From: Cystobacter fuscus
GTDB taxonomy: Bacteria; Myxococcota; Myxococcia; Myxococcales; Myxococcaceae
Reading direction: 5' to 3'
Length of the DNA: 64,000 bases
Assembly: GCF_002305875.1 (NCBI RefSeq)
Contig: NZ_CP022098.1
Span: 1,178,001-1,242,000, forward strand
The position numbers and the translations under genes are program-made. The notes beneath the pieces are model-generated. The model worked only from the letters and a program-made list of their open reading frames with translations. It was not told the origin of the DNA and did not search any database. How positions within the stretch are numbered: position 1 is the first letter of the stretch; every line of letters begins with the position of its first letter. Below are positions 9,068 to 18,489 of the stretch, piece by piece.

Positions 9068-10405
9068 ATGCTCGAGTCCTGTCCCACCTGGGTTGGCGTG
9101 CTCGTGGGTACTGTGACCCTCTGTGCGTCTTCCCCGGCGTTCGCGGACCCGTCCATCCAGTACGCCTCCGGGGTGACGCCCACCACGCAGATCTCGTGTC
9201 AGGCCGCGAAGTGCAATCCCAACTTCACCACCAGGATCACGAGCGACCTCGCCCAATTGTCTCCGGACTACTGTGCAATGCCGGTCCAGGCCAACCTCGA
9301 CTTCTACGCATGGCGTGAATTCATCGCGTTGAACTGGCCCGCCAATCCCAGCACGTGCGGCGCGGATCTCGACAAGACAATCCTCGACAGCTCGGGACCC
9401 CGGGTCTGGCAGACCTGGTTGCTGGGCTCGGAGGTCATGGTTCCCAACGGCTCCACGCCCTCGGCCTGGTGCCCGGACTCGCGGACGAAGGAGACCCAGA
9501 CCTTCAAATACAGGGACACCCTGCTGTCCGTGGGCGGGGTGTTGATCGACCAGAACGGCCGCTTCTCCCGCCACGAGACCCGGTTGAACGAGGATGTGTA
9601 CAACTACCTCGTCACCAACAATCTCTGGAACAAGGCCGGCCAGCGGAATGCCCGGATCGACATGCCGACCGGTCCGAACGACCTGCTGTGCGACGGCCAG
9701 TGTTGCGGTTCGACGGGCGCCATCATGGTGAAGGCTTCCTGGAAGGTCCTGGGCGAGAACGACGACAAGCGCCGCTTCTATACCCTCCAGGCCCATCTCC
9801 TCGACGCCTCTCAGCCCGCCCTGCTGGGACTGGTGGGCCTTCACATCGCCCACAAGACTTCCTCCCAGAAGAAGTGGATCTGGGCCACCTTCGAACACGT
9901 GGACAACGTGACGAAGCTCTTCAACAACCCGCGGTGTCCCCAGACGCCCGCCTACAACCCGAACGCGCCGGTGCCTTGTACCCAGACGTGCTGCCCTCCC
10001 AACTCGCAGACGGCGGCCAAGGACCCGAAGACCAACACCTACGTGGAGCTGAGCCCGGCGGGCGAGCCGCTGAACCGCCCCACGCAGGTCACGCGCGTCC
10101 TGCCCATCTCCAATGCCCTGGTGAACAAGCAATTCCAAACGCTGCTCAAGGGCTCGGTCTGGGAGAACTACGAGCTGGTGTCCACCCAGTGGGTGGACCA
10201 TCAGGGAAACATCACGCCGGAGTTCGCCGCCAACACCACGTTGGAGACCTTCGACCAGGGGCCCGATAAGCCCACACACGGCAAGCAGCCCTACAAGCCC
10301 CTCTCCACCCATGTCAGCTCCAGCTGCATGAAGTGTCACGCCACGGCCACGAACTCGACCGGCGGGTTCGCGGACTTCAGCTTCATCCTGGGCACGGCCC
10401 GTTAG
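9068..10405 (+). CDS. Secreted protein with C-terminal c-type heme motif
   Basis: A 445-residue protein with an N-terminal signal peptide (hydrophobic core VGVLVGTVTL, cleavage after SPAFA). It is cysteine-rich, with pairs such as CDGQCC and CTQTCC. A single c-type heme-binding site, CMKCH, lies about 30 residues from the C-terminus. I do not recognise the central domain. The layout (large periplasmic domain plus one terminal CxxCH) suggests an oxidoreductase or electron-transfer protein. ATG 9068 gives a compact signal peptide and has GGGGG 8 nt upstream; an earlier ATG at 9026 would extend the N-terminus by 14 residues. The short hypothetical gene that follows may be co-transcribed. Confidence 0.7.
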   Translation: MLESCPTWVGVLVGTVTLCASSPAFADPSIQYASGVTPTTQISCQAAKCNPNFTTRITSDLAQLSPDYCAMPVQANLDFYAWREFIALNWPANPSTCGADLDKTILDSSGPRVWQTWLLGSEVMVPNGSTPSAWCPDSRTKETQTFKYRDTLLSVGGVLIDQNGRFSRHETRLNEDVYNYLVTNNLWNKAGQRNARIDMPTGPNDLLCDGQCCGSTGAIMVKASWKVLGENDDKRRFYTLQAHLLDASQPALLGLVGLHIAHKTSSQKKWIWATFEHVDNVTKLFNNPRCPQTPAYNPNAPVPCTQTCCPPNSQTAAKDPKTNTYVELSPAGEPLNRPTQVTRVLPISNALVNKQFQTLLKGSVWENYELVSTQWVDHQGNITPEFAANTTLETFDQGPDKPTHGKQPYKPLSTHVSSSCMKCHATATNSTGGFADFSFILGTAR

Positions 10406-10457
10406 CATGCCCCAGACTCCGAAGGTTCCTGCTGCAACGGGAAGAAGGCGAGCGCAG

Positions 10458-10823
10458 ATGGCGATGAAGACGGTGGTTCCCAGGTATCGGGTCACGACCC
10501 TGGAGGTGAGCTACTCGGGCAGAGCGCTGGTGGTGCGCTGTGAGGTGGTGCCGACGGATCCCTCGTCTGCGATCTCGCTCCTCCTGGTGCGGGTTGACGA
10601 TCCCTCCACGGGGAACATCTACCTCAACCCGTGTGTCATCCAGAACTACGCAACCCCGCCCCCCGCGGGTGCCAGCCTGAACGTGAGCGGCTCCACCCAG
10701 CTCTTCGTGCCCTCGGCGGAGGTCACCCGGGTGCGGGTCGGCTACTTCGGTTTCGTCACCGACCCGCAAGGGGTCTCCTACGACTTCGATGGGGTGCGGA
10801 TCTTCGAACTCTCCCAGGGATAG
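10458..10823 (+). CDS. Hypothetical protein
   Basis: About 121 residues with no recognised domain. Composition is that of a beta-rich soluble protein (RYRVTTLEVSYSGRALVVRCE, alternating hydrophobic strands). There is no signal peptide from this start. ATG 10458 has GAAGAAGG upstream; an in-frame ATG at 10407, one base after the stop of the heme-motif gene, would add 17 basic residues and allow translational coupling. It is convergent with the next gene. The role is unknown; its position suggests co-expression with the heme-motif protein. Confidence 0.55.
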   Translation: MAMKTVVPRYRVTTLEVSYSGRALVVRCEVVPTDPSSAISLLLVRVDDPSTGNIYLNPCVIQNYATPPPAGASLNVSGSTQLFVPSAEVTRVRVGYFGFVTDPQGVSYDFDGVRIFELSQG

Positions 10824-10832
10824 GCCGGCGGC

Positions 10833-11882
10833 TCACATCCAGAGCGAGAAGCGGCACTCGAAATAGGGGTATGCCTTCACGGAGAGGGGCTCGTTGGGCC
10901 GGCACACCAGCTTCAGCCCGATGGTCCGGCACAGCTTGCTGGGCCAGCGGTACCCCTCCAGGATGACCCGGTCCGAGCCCGACCAGTCCAGCACGGCGTC
11001 ACGCTTCGCGGGTGTACACAGCTTCTGCTCCACCATCCGTTGAAGCACCTCGCTCGCCCAGCTCTTGCGAGGCTCGTCGGGCAGGGGCAGCGAGAAGCCA
11101 ATCGTGGGCCCGAGGCCCTCGGGTCCGGCATCCACGTTCACTTCCGCGAAGCTCAGGGGAGAGAGCCACGTTCGCGCGAGCTCCTCCACCTGTGCGCGCG
11201 GTCCCGGCCAACCGATCCGCTCCACATAGTCCACCAGATGGAGCCTCGGCACCCCCATCACCAGGCGCACCGCATCCCGGCCCCGGCAGTCCAGCGGAGC
11301 CACGTGTTCGATCACTCCCCCCTCGGGGAGCAGCTCGAAGCAACGAGCGACGGTGCGGGCGAGGGCCGGCGTCATCGGCTTGCCTCGCAGCACCTCCAGG
11401 CCCCGCGATGCCAACTGGAGCGCCGCGTCCACGGCCTTGTGGTGATCCAACGCGCGCCCGGGCGGCTTGAGGAACTCAGGCTCGACACACAGGAAGGCGA
11501 AGGGCTGGGGAACGCCGTTCAGCGGCCTGGGCAGATCGTACTCGAGCCACAGGAAGGGCACTCTCGCCAGGGGGGAGCGCGCATCCAACCACTCCCGGGA
11601 GAACGCGCGCACGCCGTCCCAGAGCGGACCCCGCAGGCGCTCGCCCGCGCTCGCGAGCATGTCCGCGAGCGCCTGGGCGCTCCCATCGCTGAGCATGCCG
11701 CAGGCCATGAAGTCCACCTGGGAGGCCCCTTCCTCCAGCCGGCACTCCAGGGAGATTCCACCCGACATCCTCGGGAGCAGGTGGGCCACCTCGCTCGCGG
11801 TGGCCAGCGCCTCCTCGGAGACCAGCTCCCGGGGCATGCGGGTGCTCAACGGGCGCAACAACTCATCGACGTGGACGATCAC
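10833..11882 (-). CDS. Uncharacterised protein, last gene of kinase operon
   Basis: A 349-residue soluble protein without a recognisable domain or signal peptide. It is rich in aromatic residues (VPFLWLEYDLPRP, FSREWLD, YPYFECRFSLW). GTG 11882 is chosen because it lies 13 nt after the stop of the preceding gene and is preceded by GGGGG; the frame further upstream is low-complexity noise. It is the third gene of a minus-strand set: kinase-AAA-TPR, LigA-like/TIG protein, this protein. That context suggests a dedicated function tied to the LigA-like protein. Whether it is an enzyme cannot be decided from sequence. Confidence 0.6.
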   Translation of the reverse strand: MIVHVDELLRPLSTRMPRELVSEEALATASEVAHLLPRMSGGISLECRLEEGASQVDFMACGMLSDGSAQALADMLASAGERLRGPLWDGVRAFSREWLDARSPLARVPFLWLEYDLPRPLNGVPQPFAFLCVEPEFLKPPGRALDHHKAVDAALQLASRGLEVLRGKPMTPALARTVARCFELLPEGGVIEHVAPLDCRGRDAVRLVMGVPRLHLVDYVERIGWPGPRAQVEELARTWLSPLSFAEVNVDAGPEGLGPTIGFSLPLPDEPRKSWASEVLQRMVEQKLCTPAKRDAVLDWSGSDRVILEGYRWPSKLCRTIGLKLVCRPNEPLSVKAYPYFECRFSLWM

Positions 11883-11895
11883 CGGTGGCCCCCGG

Positions 11896-12399
11896 CTACT
11901 TCGTGACGACCGTGAAGCCGTTGTCGAGGATGGAGAACCACGCGCTCGGGTTCGACACGGTGACCGAGTACACACCGGGGCTGGCACTCACCGGGAGGTT
12001 GAGCCGCGCGGTCAGCGTGGATCCCTGGGCATCCGGCTGGGTCACCCGGATCGTCTGGGCAAGGTAATTGCCATCCTCCCGCTGCAAGGTCACGAACGCG
12101 GTCGAGGCGAAGTAGTCCCCGGTGAGGGTGAGCTCGAGCTGCGTCCCGGCCTCGCCCGTGGTCGGTGACACGGAGTGGATGACGACGCCCCCGGGCTTGC
12201 TCCAGAGCGCCCCGAACAGCGCGCTCTGCGAGATTTCCTGCCCGATCAGCTCGAGGAGCCGCTGACGGTCCCCGTGCTCCAGGGCCTGTCGCGCGTCGGG
12301 AGACAGCTCATAGGAGTCCATCACTCCGGGAGGATCCCGGCTGAACTGCTGCTGGGCGTCGGAATTGTTCAACAGATCCGCGATGAGCTTGACGAGCAA
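11896..12399 (-). CDS. LigA-like N-terminal segment fused to an IPT/TIG-like domain
   Basis: 167 residues. The first about 55 are helical and follow the LigA-like pattern: F-x-x-DP (FSRDPPGVMDSYELSPDARQ), then ALEHGDRQRLLELI. Such segments also occur as N-terminal recognition regions of some RiPP precursors. Residues 70-167 look like a single immunoglobulin-fold IPT/TIG domain (VSPTTGEAGTQLELTLTGDYF, ending FTVV). There is no signal peptide. It lies between a kinase gene (84 nt upstream) and the uncharacterised gene 13 nt downstream. Family labels are from pattern recognition; function is not known. Confidence 0.6.
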   Translation of the reverse strand: MLVKLIADLLNNSDAQQQFSRDPPGVMDSYELSPDARQALEHGDRQRLLELIGQEISQSALFGALWSKPGGVVIHSVSPTTGEAGTQLELTLTGDYFASTAFVTLQREDGNYLAQTIRVTQPDAQGSTLTARLNLPVSASPGVYSVTVSNPSAWFSILDNGFTVVTK

Positions 12400-12483
12400 G
12401 GGCTTCCCTCTCTGGAGAAAACCCTCGTGACGCTATCCAATGGCTGCCGAGACAGCAACGCGTGCGTGGCGCGGCGAGCGGAG

Positions 12484-15400
12484 CTACGGCGCACAACCGG
12501 GGAGCACCATCGCCGCCCACTGGCGCGGGCGATGGATGCCGTCCGCCGTGAGCAGGGTGGTGGCCTCTTGCACGAGGGCATGGCCTTCCTCCCCGCCCAC
12601 CAACTCGCCCTTCCACCAGCGCGCACACGCCTCGAGGTTGGACATCCCCAGGCCCCGGTACCCCTCGATGGCCGAGGACAGGTGCACGAGTGCCTGCTCG
12701 AGCTGGCCCCGTTGCCGGGCCACTCCCGCGCGAAGAAGCTGGGCGAGGAAGGGGCAGTCCTTGCGAATCTCCTTCTCCAGTTGGAGTGCATCCTCCTCGA
12801 CCTGCCGAAGCAGCTCCGGCCGGCGCTCTGGCGCCTCGGCCGCCATCGCCAGCGCGAGCTGGGCGCGCAGGGTATGGCTCTCGATCCGGCTGGGCTGGCC
12901 ACGGAAGATCTGCGCGGCGGTGAGCATGGGCCAGGTCTTCTCCAGCCGCGCCCAGGCACTCTCTGGCTTGCCTTGATAGAGGTCCGCTTGGGATGTCCTC
13001 AGGAACGCGTGGTACTGCTGGATGGCCCCCGTTCGGGACCAGCCGGTGATGGCCTCGTCCACGAGCTCGCGGGCGTTGTCCGGCTCATCCCGGGCGACGA
13101 GGCAGAAGGCCGAGTAGAAGGAAGACATCACCCGGGAGAAGGAATCGCCGAGCTCGGTGGCGGTGCGGTGCCACTCCGACGCACGGAGCCCCAGCCCGTG
13201 CATGCTCCGCTGCGCATCGTGCAGGTTGCAGCCCAGGCTGCGCCCGACGTTGAGCTCCCAGATGACATCCACCCCGTGCTGCTGCAGCAGCCGCATTCCC
13301 CTCTCGACATGGGCCCGTCCGCTGGCGAACTCTCCCTGCACCAGCGAACACGCCGCCTGATACACCTCGGCGAAGCCAATCAGGGCGGGCTGCTGGAGCC
13401 GCTCGGCGATGGCCGCCCCCTCCAGGAGGTAGCGGGACCCCTTCTCCAGGGCCGCATGGCTGCCCTCCCACACCATGACGGGACCGAAGGCGATGAGCGA
13501 GCGGGCGATGCGGGAGGCCTCTCCGCACTCCAGTGCCAGCCGCAGGCTCTGGAGCTGGAAGCCCGAGGCGCGGATCCACTCCACGTTCGCCAGCGCTTTG
13601 CCGAGTGACCAGCCCAGGTCCACCCGGTGGAGATGCCCGGGAGCAATCGCCAGGGCGGGCTGCTCCTGGAATGTCGTCCCCCGTCGCTGGAGCCGGCTCC
13701 TGTGCCACAGCATGTTCGCCAGCGCGCCTCGATGGGTGTCCCCGTAGGCGAGCTTCACCTGGGAGAGCATCGGCCGTACCAGCGCCAGACCCTCGTCGAT
13801 CTGACCGCCCAGCATGTAGCTCTCGGTGGCGCGGCGCTGGTTGTCCAGCACCTCCTCCGGGGAGCCACCCAGGCCCGCCACCTCGAGGAACAGGGGCGCG
13901 GCTTCGCGACACCGACCGGCATTGGCGAGCGCCTCCGCGCGGCGCCGCTTCAGCGAGCCCAGGGTCCCGAGCGCGGGCTCCGGTGCGCCGCCGCTCCATT
14001 CGAGCGCGGCCCCGAAGAGCTCCGCCGCGCGATGGAAGGCGAGCGCCTGTTGGGCGCGCTCGGCCGCGCGCAGGGCATGGAGGGCCGCCTTGCGCGGCTC
14101 TCCCGCCCCATGGAAGTGCACCGCCAGTTGCTCGGGATCCGCGTCGGCACGTGTCTCCAGCACCTCGGCCAGCCGGCGGTGACGCGTGGTCAGCTCCGAG
14201 GCGCCGAGCTGCCCCACCACGTTCTCTCGAACCCGATCGTGAGAGATTTCCAGGCGGGCGTGCCCACCCAGGTGGAAACGCAGCAGGTTGTGGGCCCGCA
14301 GCAGGATGAGCGAGGACAGGGCCGAGCCCGAGTTCCCCGACGCCTCGACGAGCACTTCCTCGCTGGTGGGCCGCCCGGAGACGGCGAGCAACTCCAGCAG
14401 GTGGCGGGCCTCTTCGGGCAGGCCGTGGAGGCGCCGCCGGAGGACGTCCCCGAGCGAGACGGCCCCGGAGGCCCCCACCCCCCGGGTCGCCTCGGTGATG
14501 GGGGCACGGGCAAGCTCCTCGATGAAGAGGGGGTTGCCTCGCGACTCACGGGCGATGTGCTCGGCCCATGTCCGGGCCTCGAGGGACGAGGTCCCCAGGC
14601 GCCGCATCGCGAGCTGTGCGGAGACCTCCGGCGGCAGGGGCTCGAGCCGCAGCTCGCTCCGGGCCATCTGCCAGGTGGAGCCCGCCAGCAGTTGCTCGAA
14701 CTCGACGAGGAAGGCACTGCGACGGGCCTCGCTGGCGCGGTAGCTCGTGATGAGCAGCAACGGAGGCGCCCCGGGTGGTGACAGCAACTCGGCCAGGAAG
14801 CGCGCACTGTCCACGTCGCCCCACTGCAGGTCGTCCAGGCATAGCACCACCCGCGCGTGCTGGGAGAGCCGGAGCAGCAACTCCTGGAGCACGGACACCG
14901 CGAGCTGGCGTGCCTGGAATGGCTCCGCGGGAGGGGCCGGGAGCGGCGCCTCTGGCTGCAGCTCCGCGCTCAGCACCAGCACCGGGAACAAGCGTGTGAG
15001 TTCGTGCATCCGCGGGGGAATGAGCTTCCGGGCCTGCTCCCGTGGCAGTTGCAGCAGGTAACGCCCCAGCGAGTCCATCAAGTCGTCCAGGGCCTTGTAC
15101 GGCACGGACTCGCGCTCGTAGCAGCGCCCGAACAGGACCACGGCGCCGCATGCGTGCAGCGAGTGGGTGAAGTGACGCAGGAGGGTACTCTTCCCGATGC
15201 CGGGCTCACCTTCCAGCGTCACGAGGGAGAGCGTCCCCGCCTCGGTCCGCTGGAACGCCTCCGTCAACAGCTTCAGCTCGGCCTCGCGGCCGATCAGCTC
15301 CTGCCCGGAGTAGGTGGCGCGCACGCCCGGCTGGGTTTCTCCCCCCTGGGGCTGGAGGATCGCCACCAACTCGGCATGGCCGGGACGGCGGCTGGGATCC

Positions 15401-16362
15401 GGGTCGAGCAGACGCACGCAGAGGTCGTCCAGATCCTGGGGAATGCCTTGCAGCAGGGTGGATGGACGCGAAGCGCCCACCCGTTGTTGTGCGAGGCGTT
15501 CGTGCGGTTGGCCCTGGAAGGGCCGCCTTCCCACGAGCGCCTCGAAGAGCATCACCCCCAGGCTGTACCAGTCGCTCGCCGGCGAGGCCTGCTCCCCGGA
15601 CCATTGTTCGGGTGCCATGTATGGCGGTGAGCCCGCCAACTCCTCGGGGGTGGTGTCCAGCGGGGCTGGCTCGAGCTCCTTCGCCAACCCGAAGTCGAGC
15701 ACCACCACGCGGCCGCTCGAGGTGACGATGACGTTGGATGGCTTGAGGTCGCGATGGACGATTCCCTGGGCATGCAGCGTGTGGACGCCCTGGACGAGGT
15801 GGAAGAAGACGGAGCGCAGGCGCTCGGGATCTCCGGTGAAGGTGCCGGGCTCGGACTCGGACCGGGGCTCCTGCTGGGCGGAGGACGAAGAGGAAGACGC
15901 GACAGCCGTTGGCTGCACGAAGCTGACGGTCTCGTCGCTGGAGGATGCGGAGAGGCGTTGCTGGGTCTCCGTGGGAGCCTCCGACAGCGCCGTGATCTCG
16001 GGCTTGAGTGACAACAGCAGGGGGTTGCTGATGTTGACCCGAGCGCTGCTCGTATTGGAGACGTAGGCGTTGAAGTGGCGCCCCTCGACGTACTCCATGG
16101 TGAAGAACCATTGGTCTCCCTCGGAGTGGAGTTCGTAGAGGGTGACCAGGTTGGGGTGCACCAGGTTCGCGAGTAGCCGGAACTCGTGCTTGAAGCGAAA
16201 GACGGCGGACGGGCGGGTCTCGTGCAGCAGCTTGAGGGCCACCACGGTGTTGTAATGGCTGTCCCAGACCTCGTACACGGAGCCAAAAGCTCCCGAGCCC
16301 AAGGGGCGACGGAGTTCGAACCGGCTGTTCCCTTGAAACGAGGATTTCGTCTGCAACAGCAT
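12484..16362 (-). CDS. Ser/Thr protein kinase fused to AAA ATPase and TPR-like repeats
   Basis: A 1292-residue signalling protein. Order of domains: Hanks-type kinase (residues about 15-290, with LGSGAFGSVYEV, VALKLL, HRDLKPSN, DFGLAKE and APEQW), then an AAA_16-type ATPase with Walker A GEPGIGKST and Walker B VVLCLDDLQW, then roughly 600 residues of helical TPR-like repeats. All kinase catalytic residues are present. This layout is common in myxobacterial regulators of the PknK type. There is no transmembrane helix, so it is cytoplasmic. ATG 16362 is chosen because CAGGAG precedes it at good spacing; an upstream Met at 16407 lacks this. It probably heads an operon with the two downstream genes. 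Confidence 0.88.
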   Translation of the reverse strand: MLLQTKSSFQGNSRFELRRPLGSGAFGSVYEVWDSHYNTVVALKLLHETRPSAVFRFKHEFRLLANLVHPNLVTLYELHSEGDQWFFTMEYVEGRHFNAYVSNTSSARVNISNPLLLSLKPEITALSEAPTETQQRLSASSSDETVSFVQPTAVASSSSSSAQQEPRSESEPGTFTGDPERLRSVFFHLVQGVHTLHAQGIVHRDLKPSNVIVTSSGRVVVLDFGLAKELEPAPLDTTPEELAGSPPYMAPEQWSGEQASPASDWYSLGVMLFEALVGRRPFQGQPHERLAQQRVGASRPSTLLQGIPQDLDDLCVRLLDPDPSRRPGHAELVAILQPQGGETQPGVRATYSGQELIGREAELKLLTEAFQRTEAGTLSLVTLEGEPGIGKSTLLRHFTHSLHACGAVVLFGRCYERESVPYKALDDLMDSLGRYLLQLPREQARKLIPPRMHELTRLFPVLVLSAELQPEAPLPAPPAEPFQARQLAVSVLQELLLRLSQHARVVLCLDDLQWGDVDSARFLAELLSPPGAPPLLLITSYRASEARRSAFLVEFEQLLAGSTWQMARSELRLEPLPPEVSAQLAMRRLGTSSLEARTWAEHIARESRGNPLFIEELARAPITEATRGVGASGAVSLGDVLRRRLHGLPEEARHLLELLAVSGRPTSEEVLVEASGNSGSALSSLILLRAHNLLRFHLGGHARLEISHDRVRENVVGQLGASELTTRHRRLAEVLETRADADPEQLAVHFHGAGEPRKAALHALRAAERAQQALAFHRAAELFGAALEWSGGAPEPALGTLGSLKRRRAEALANAGRCREAAPLFLEVAGLGGSPEEVLDNQRRATESYMLGGQIDEGLALVRPMLSQVKLAYGDTHRGALANMLWHRSRLQRRGTTFQEQPALAIAPGHLHRVDLGWSLGKALANVEWIRASGFQLQSLRLALECGEASRIARSLIAFGPVMVWEGSHAALEKGSRYLLEGAAIAERLQQPALIGFAEVYQAACSLVQGEFASGRAHVERGMRLLQQHGVDVIWELNVGRSLGCNLHDAQRSMHGLGLRASEWHRTATELGDSFSRVMSSFYSAFCLVARDEPDNARELVDEAITGWSRTGAIQQYHAFLRTSQADLYQGKPESAWARLEKTWPMLTAAQIFRGQPSRIESHTLRAQLALAMAAEAPERRPELLRQVEEDALQLEKEIRKDCPFLAQLLRAGVARQRGQLEQALVHLSSAIEGYRGLGMSNLEACARWWKGELVGGEEGHALVQEATTLLTADGIHRPRQWAAMVLPGCAP

Positions 16363-16447
16363 CGTTCGTCTCCTGAACCGCTGTCGTGAGGGCGGGCAGG
16401 CTACCATGGATCCTCCCGCGTACGAGTGCGGTGGCCTTCCTCATGAT

Positions 16448-17500
16448 TCAATCGAGGAATCGTCTCCACCAATGCCGGGCCTCGTCCTCGGTGACACGAA
16501 GCGTGGTGTAGCGGGGCGGATCAACGGACGCCGTGGTTCGCGGTAGGAAGAGTGGCTCGAACCAGGGTTCCATCACCCGGGCGAACTCACGGTACGCGGG
16601 AAGGGTCTCCCCGGTGGTGAGGTCTCCGGCCTCCGGTCGCTCCCCAAGAGAGACAACGACGCGATCCTCGGTGAGTTCCACCAGGGTTGTTCCGGGTGAA
16701 TGCAGCCGGGAACGAAGGGCCGTCGCTCCACCGAGCTGCGTGAGAACAGGCGGTCCGAGGAAGTTGAGCCAATGGACTCCATCCACCCGGAGGCCCACCC
16801 ACTGCTCATGGAACCAGGCGGGCCGGAGGTCGATGCCGGGATGGCGCATGACCTCGGCGCGAAAGCCGACGTCCTTGACCCGGAGGTTCTGGTACAGGTG
16901 AAGGGCCAGTCCCGCGTGCCCGGAGGCGAACATCAGCTTGGAGGCCATGTCGAGCGTCAACTCGCGCACGCGCGCTGGCCCGTGTTCCTCGAGGTACTCA
17001 ATGGGAAGCGTCGCGGTGAGCAAGCTCGCAATCGTCTCCTTGGGGGCAGGCCGCCATGGAATGCGGGCCTGATACTCGAGTTGGTATCCATTCCGACTGT
17101 TGTCGCTCCCGGTGAAGAGGAGGCCTCGCTCAAATCCTTTCTTTTCGATCTCCCTTCGCTCCCAAGGTTCATAATCATCGGGGAAAGACCAGCGTTTCGC
17201 CTCCTTCAGAATGCGGTGAGCCCAACCCCAGCGCTCTTCCGTCAAACGAGAGCCTTCGTCATGGGAGAAGTGAACGTAATTGATGGTCCTTGGCCCCTGA
17301 CCCACCGCGCGCATGTAGCTATCAATGGCATGGCTCACTCCAGAGGAGAGTTCAGGGTGCTCGTGCGGCATGTAGAAGGTGATGCGGATGACCTCTCGTG
17401 CGAGTAACTCCCGCTGTGGGCGCGGAGGCTCTCCGTCGTAGATCTTCCAACGGTCTGACGTCGTGCCGCGAAGACGAAGGCGCGGATAGTGGCTGGTCAT
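16448..17500 (-). CDS. DUF3396-like (type VI immunity family) protein, copy A
   Basis: 350 residues, soluble, without signal peptide. It resembles DUF3396 proteins, several of which are annotated as type VI immunity proteins (inference from overall pattern: the N-terminal [20 protein letters not shown] region and the GHAGLALH segment). Its ATG overlaps the stop of the lipoprotein toxin gene (TGATG), so the two are translationally coupled. Residues from about 125 to the end are practically identical to the second copy, whereas residues 1-125 differ at many positions. The expected role is to protect the cell against the adjacent toxin. The toxin/immunity relation is inferred from gene order and coupling, not shown. 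Confidence 0.75.
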   Translation of the reverse strand: MTSHYPRLRLRGTTSDRWKIYDGEPPRPQRELLAREVIRITFYMPHEHPELSSGVSHAIDSYMRAVGQGPRTINYVHFSHDEGSRLTEERWGWAHRILKEAKRWSFPDDYEPWERREIEKKGFERGLLFTGSDNSRNGYQLEYQARIPWRPAPKETIASLLTATLPIEYLEEHGPARVRELTLDMASKLMFASGHAGLALHLYQNLRVKDVGFRAEVMRHPGIDLRPAWFHEQWVGLRVDGVHWLNFLGPPVLTQLGGATALRSRLHSPGTTLVELTEDRVVVSLGERPEAGDLTTGETLPAYREFARVMEPWFEPLFLPRTTASVDPPRYTTLRVTEDEARHWWRRFLD

Positions 17501-18444
17501 CAGTCAATACCGAGCTGTTTGAGACCGCCCGGGGTCACGAGTGCCACGGGGCATCTGTTGGAGAGTTTCTGGTAGCCCGTCAGTTGTTCCTTCACTAGAG
17601 GCGCGTTCATGGGGTCGAGCCTGTGTTTTTCGTAACAGGGAAACTTGAACTCATAGACACATTGCACATCGGTGGCGTTCCGGGTGGCGTGTACCACGAG
17701 GTCAGGTACAAGAGACTCGGGCCCACCATTCGTGAGGACCACTCCACTGGTATCAGCGTTTCCCTTGTAGCGCGTCTCGATGGAGAAGTTGTCACCGAAC
17801 TCCGTGGAGAGATGGTCTTTGATGCAGGCGAAGGCCGCGCTGTGCTTCAAGATACCGAGTTCCTGAGAGAGGGTGATGGGCCGGCCGCGCTCCGTGAAGC
17901 GCACGGCTCGATCACACTCAGCGTCGTTCGGGAACTTGCCATTCTTGAATTTATACCCCCCGTTCTGCTGCTGGTAGGTCTTGTTGACGTCCGCGTGCGC
18001 CTGCGCCACGCACTCCTTGACGATGCCCTCCAGGCGGTCCAACTCCGCTCCAGTGAGCGCGCGTTCCAGGGTGAGCAAGCCCTTTACGGCTTCGACGGCG
18101 CGAACGACTTTCTCGGTCACCGGACCGAGCCGGGTGGCCGTGGGGGCGAGGAGTTCTCCAGTGCTCGCATTCATGGGGGCGGCACAAGCCGCGCCGCAGG
18201 ATTGGTGGAGTTGAGCGTTCCCACCGGTGAGAGGCCCGCCCCAGGATGCTTGAGGCTGGAGGTGGGCTGGAAAGGGGGGGGTGAGGCGCTGCGGGCGGCT
18301 CTCCAATCGCGGCGAGCCACGAGCCGACCAGTGCGTGGTGGAGCAGGATAGGCAAAGGAGTGCGGCGGCCGAGACAGAGAGAAGACGCCATGTCCGCAGC
18401 AGGGCCTGCCTCCAAGGGGAGCCAATTCGAAGAGAGGACACCAC
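17500..18444 (-). CDS. Lipoprotein toxin candidate (TIGR02269-like) with PD-(D/E)xK motif, copy A
   Basis: 314 residues. The N-terminus is a lipoprotein signal (LLSVSAAALLCLSC, lipobox LCLSC with Cys at about residue 34), then a Pro-rich linker and a helical region. The C-terminal domain contains PDLVVH (Asp248) and YEFKFPC (Glu265, Lys267), spaced like a PD-(D/E)xK nuclease core. The ending resembles the myxobacterial paralogous lipoprotein family TIGR02269. Myxobacterial Sit toxins are lipoproteins passed between kin by outer-membrane exchange, and this gene has that layout: lipoprotein N-terminus, variable C-terminus, immunity gene directly behind. The start is GTG 18444 with GAGG upstream. 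Toxin activity is inferred. Confidence 0.7.
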   Translation of the reverse strand: MVSSLRIGSPWRQALLRTWRLLSVSAAALLCLSCSTTHWSARGSPRLESRPQRLTPPFPAHLQPQASWGGPLTGGNAQLHQSCGAACAAPMNASTGELLAPTATRLGPVTEKVVRAVEAVKGLLTLERALTGAELDRLEGIVKECVAQAHADVNKTYQQQNGGYKFKNGKFPNDAECDRAVRFTERGRPITLSQELGILKHSAAFACIKDHLSTEFGDNFSIETRYKGNADTSGVVLTNGGPESLVPDLVVHATRNATDVQCVYEFKFPCYEKHRLDPMNAPLVKEQLTGYQKLSNRCPVALVTPGGLKQLGID

Positions 18445-18489
18445 TTACCTCGGGGAGTGATGTTACAGGCGAAGCGCCGTCGGCATGGC

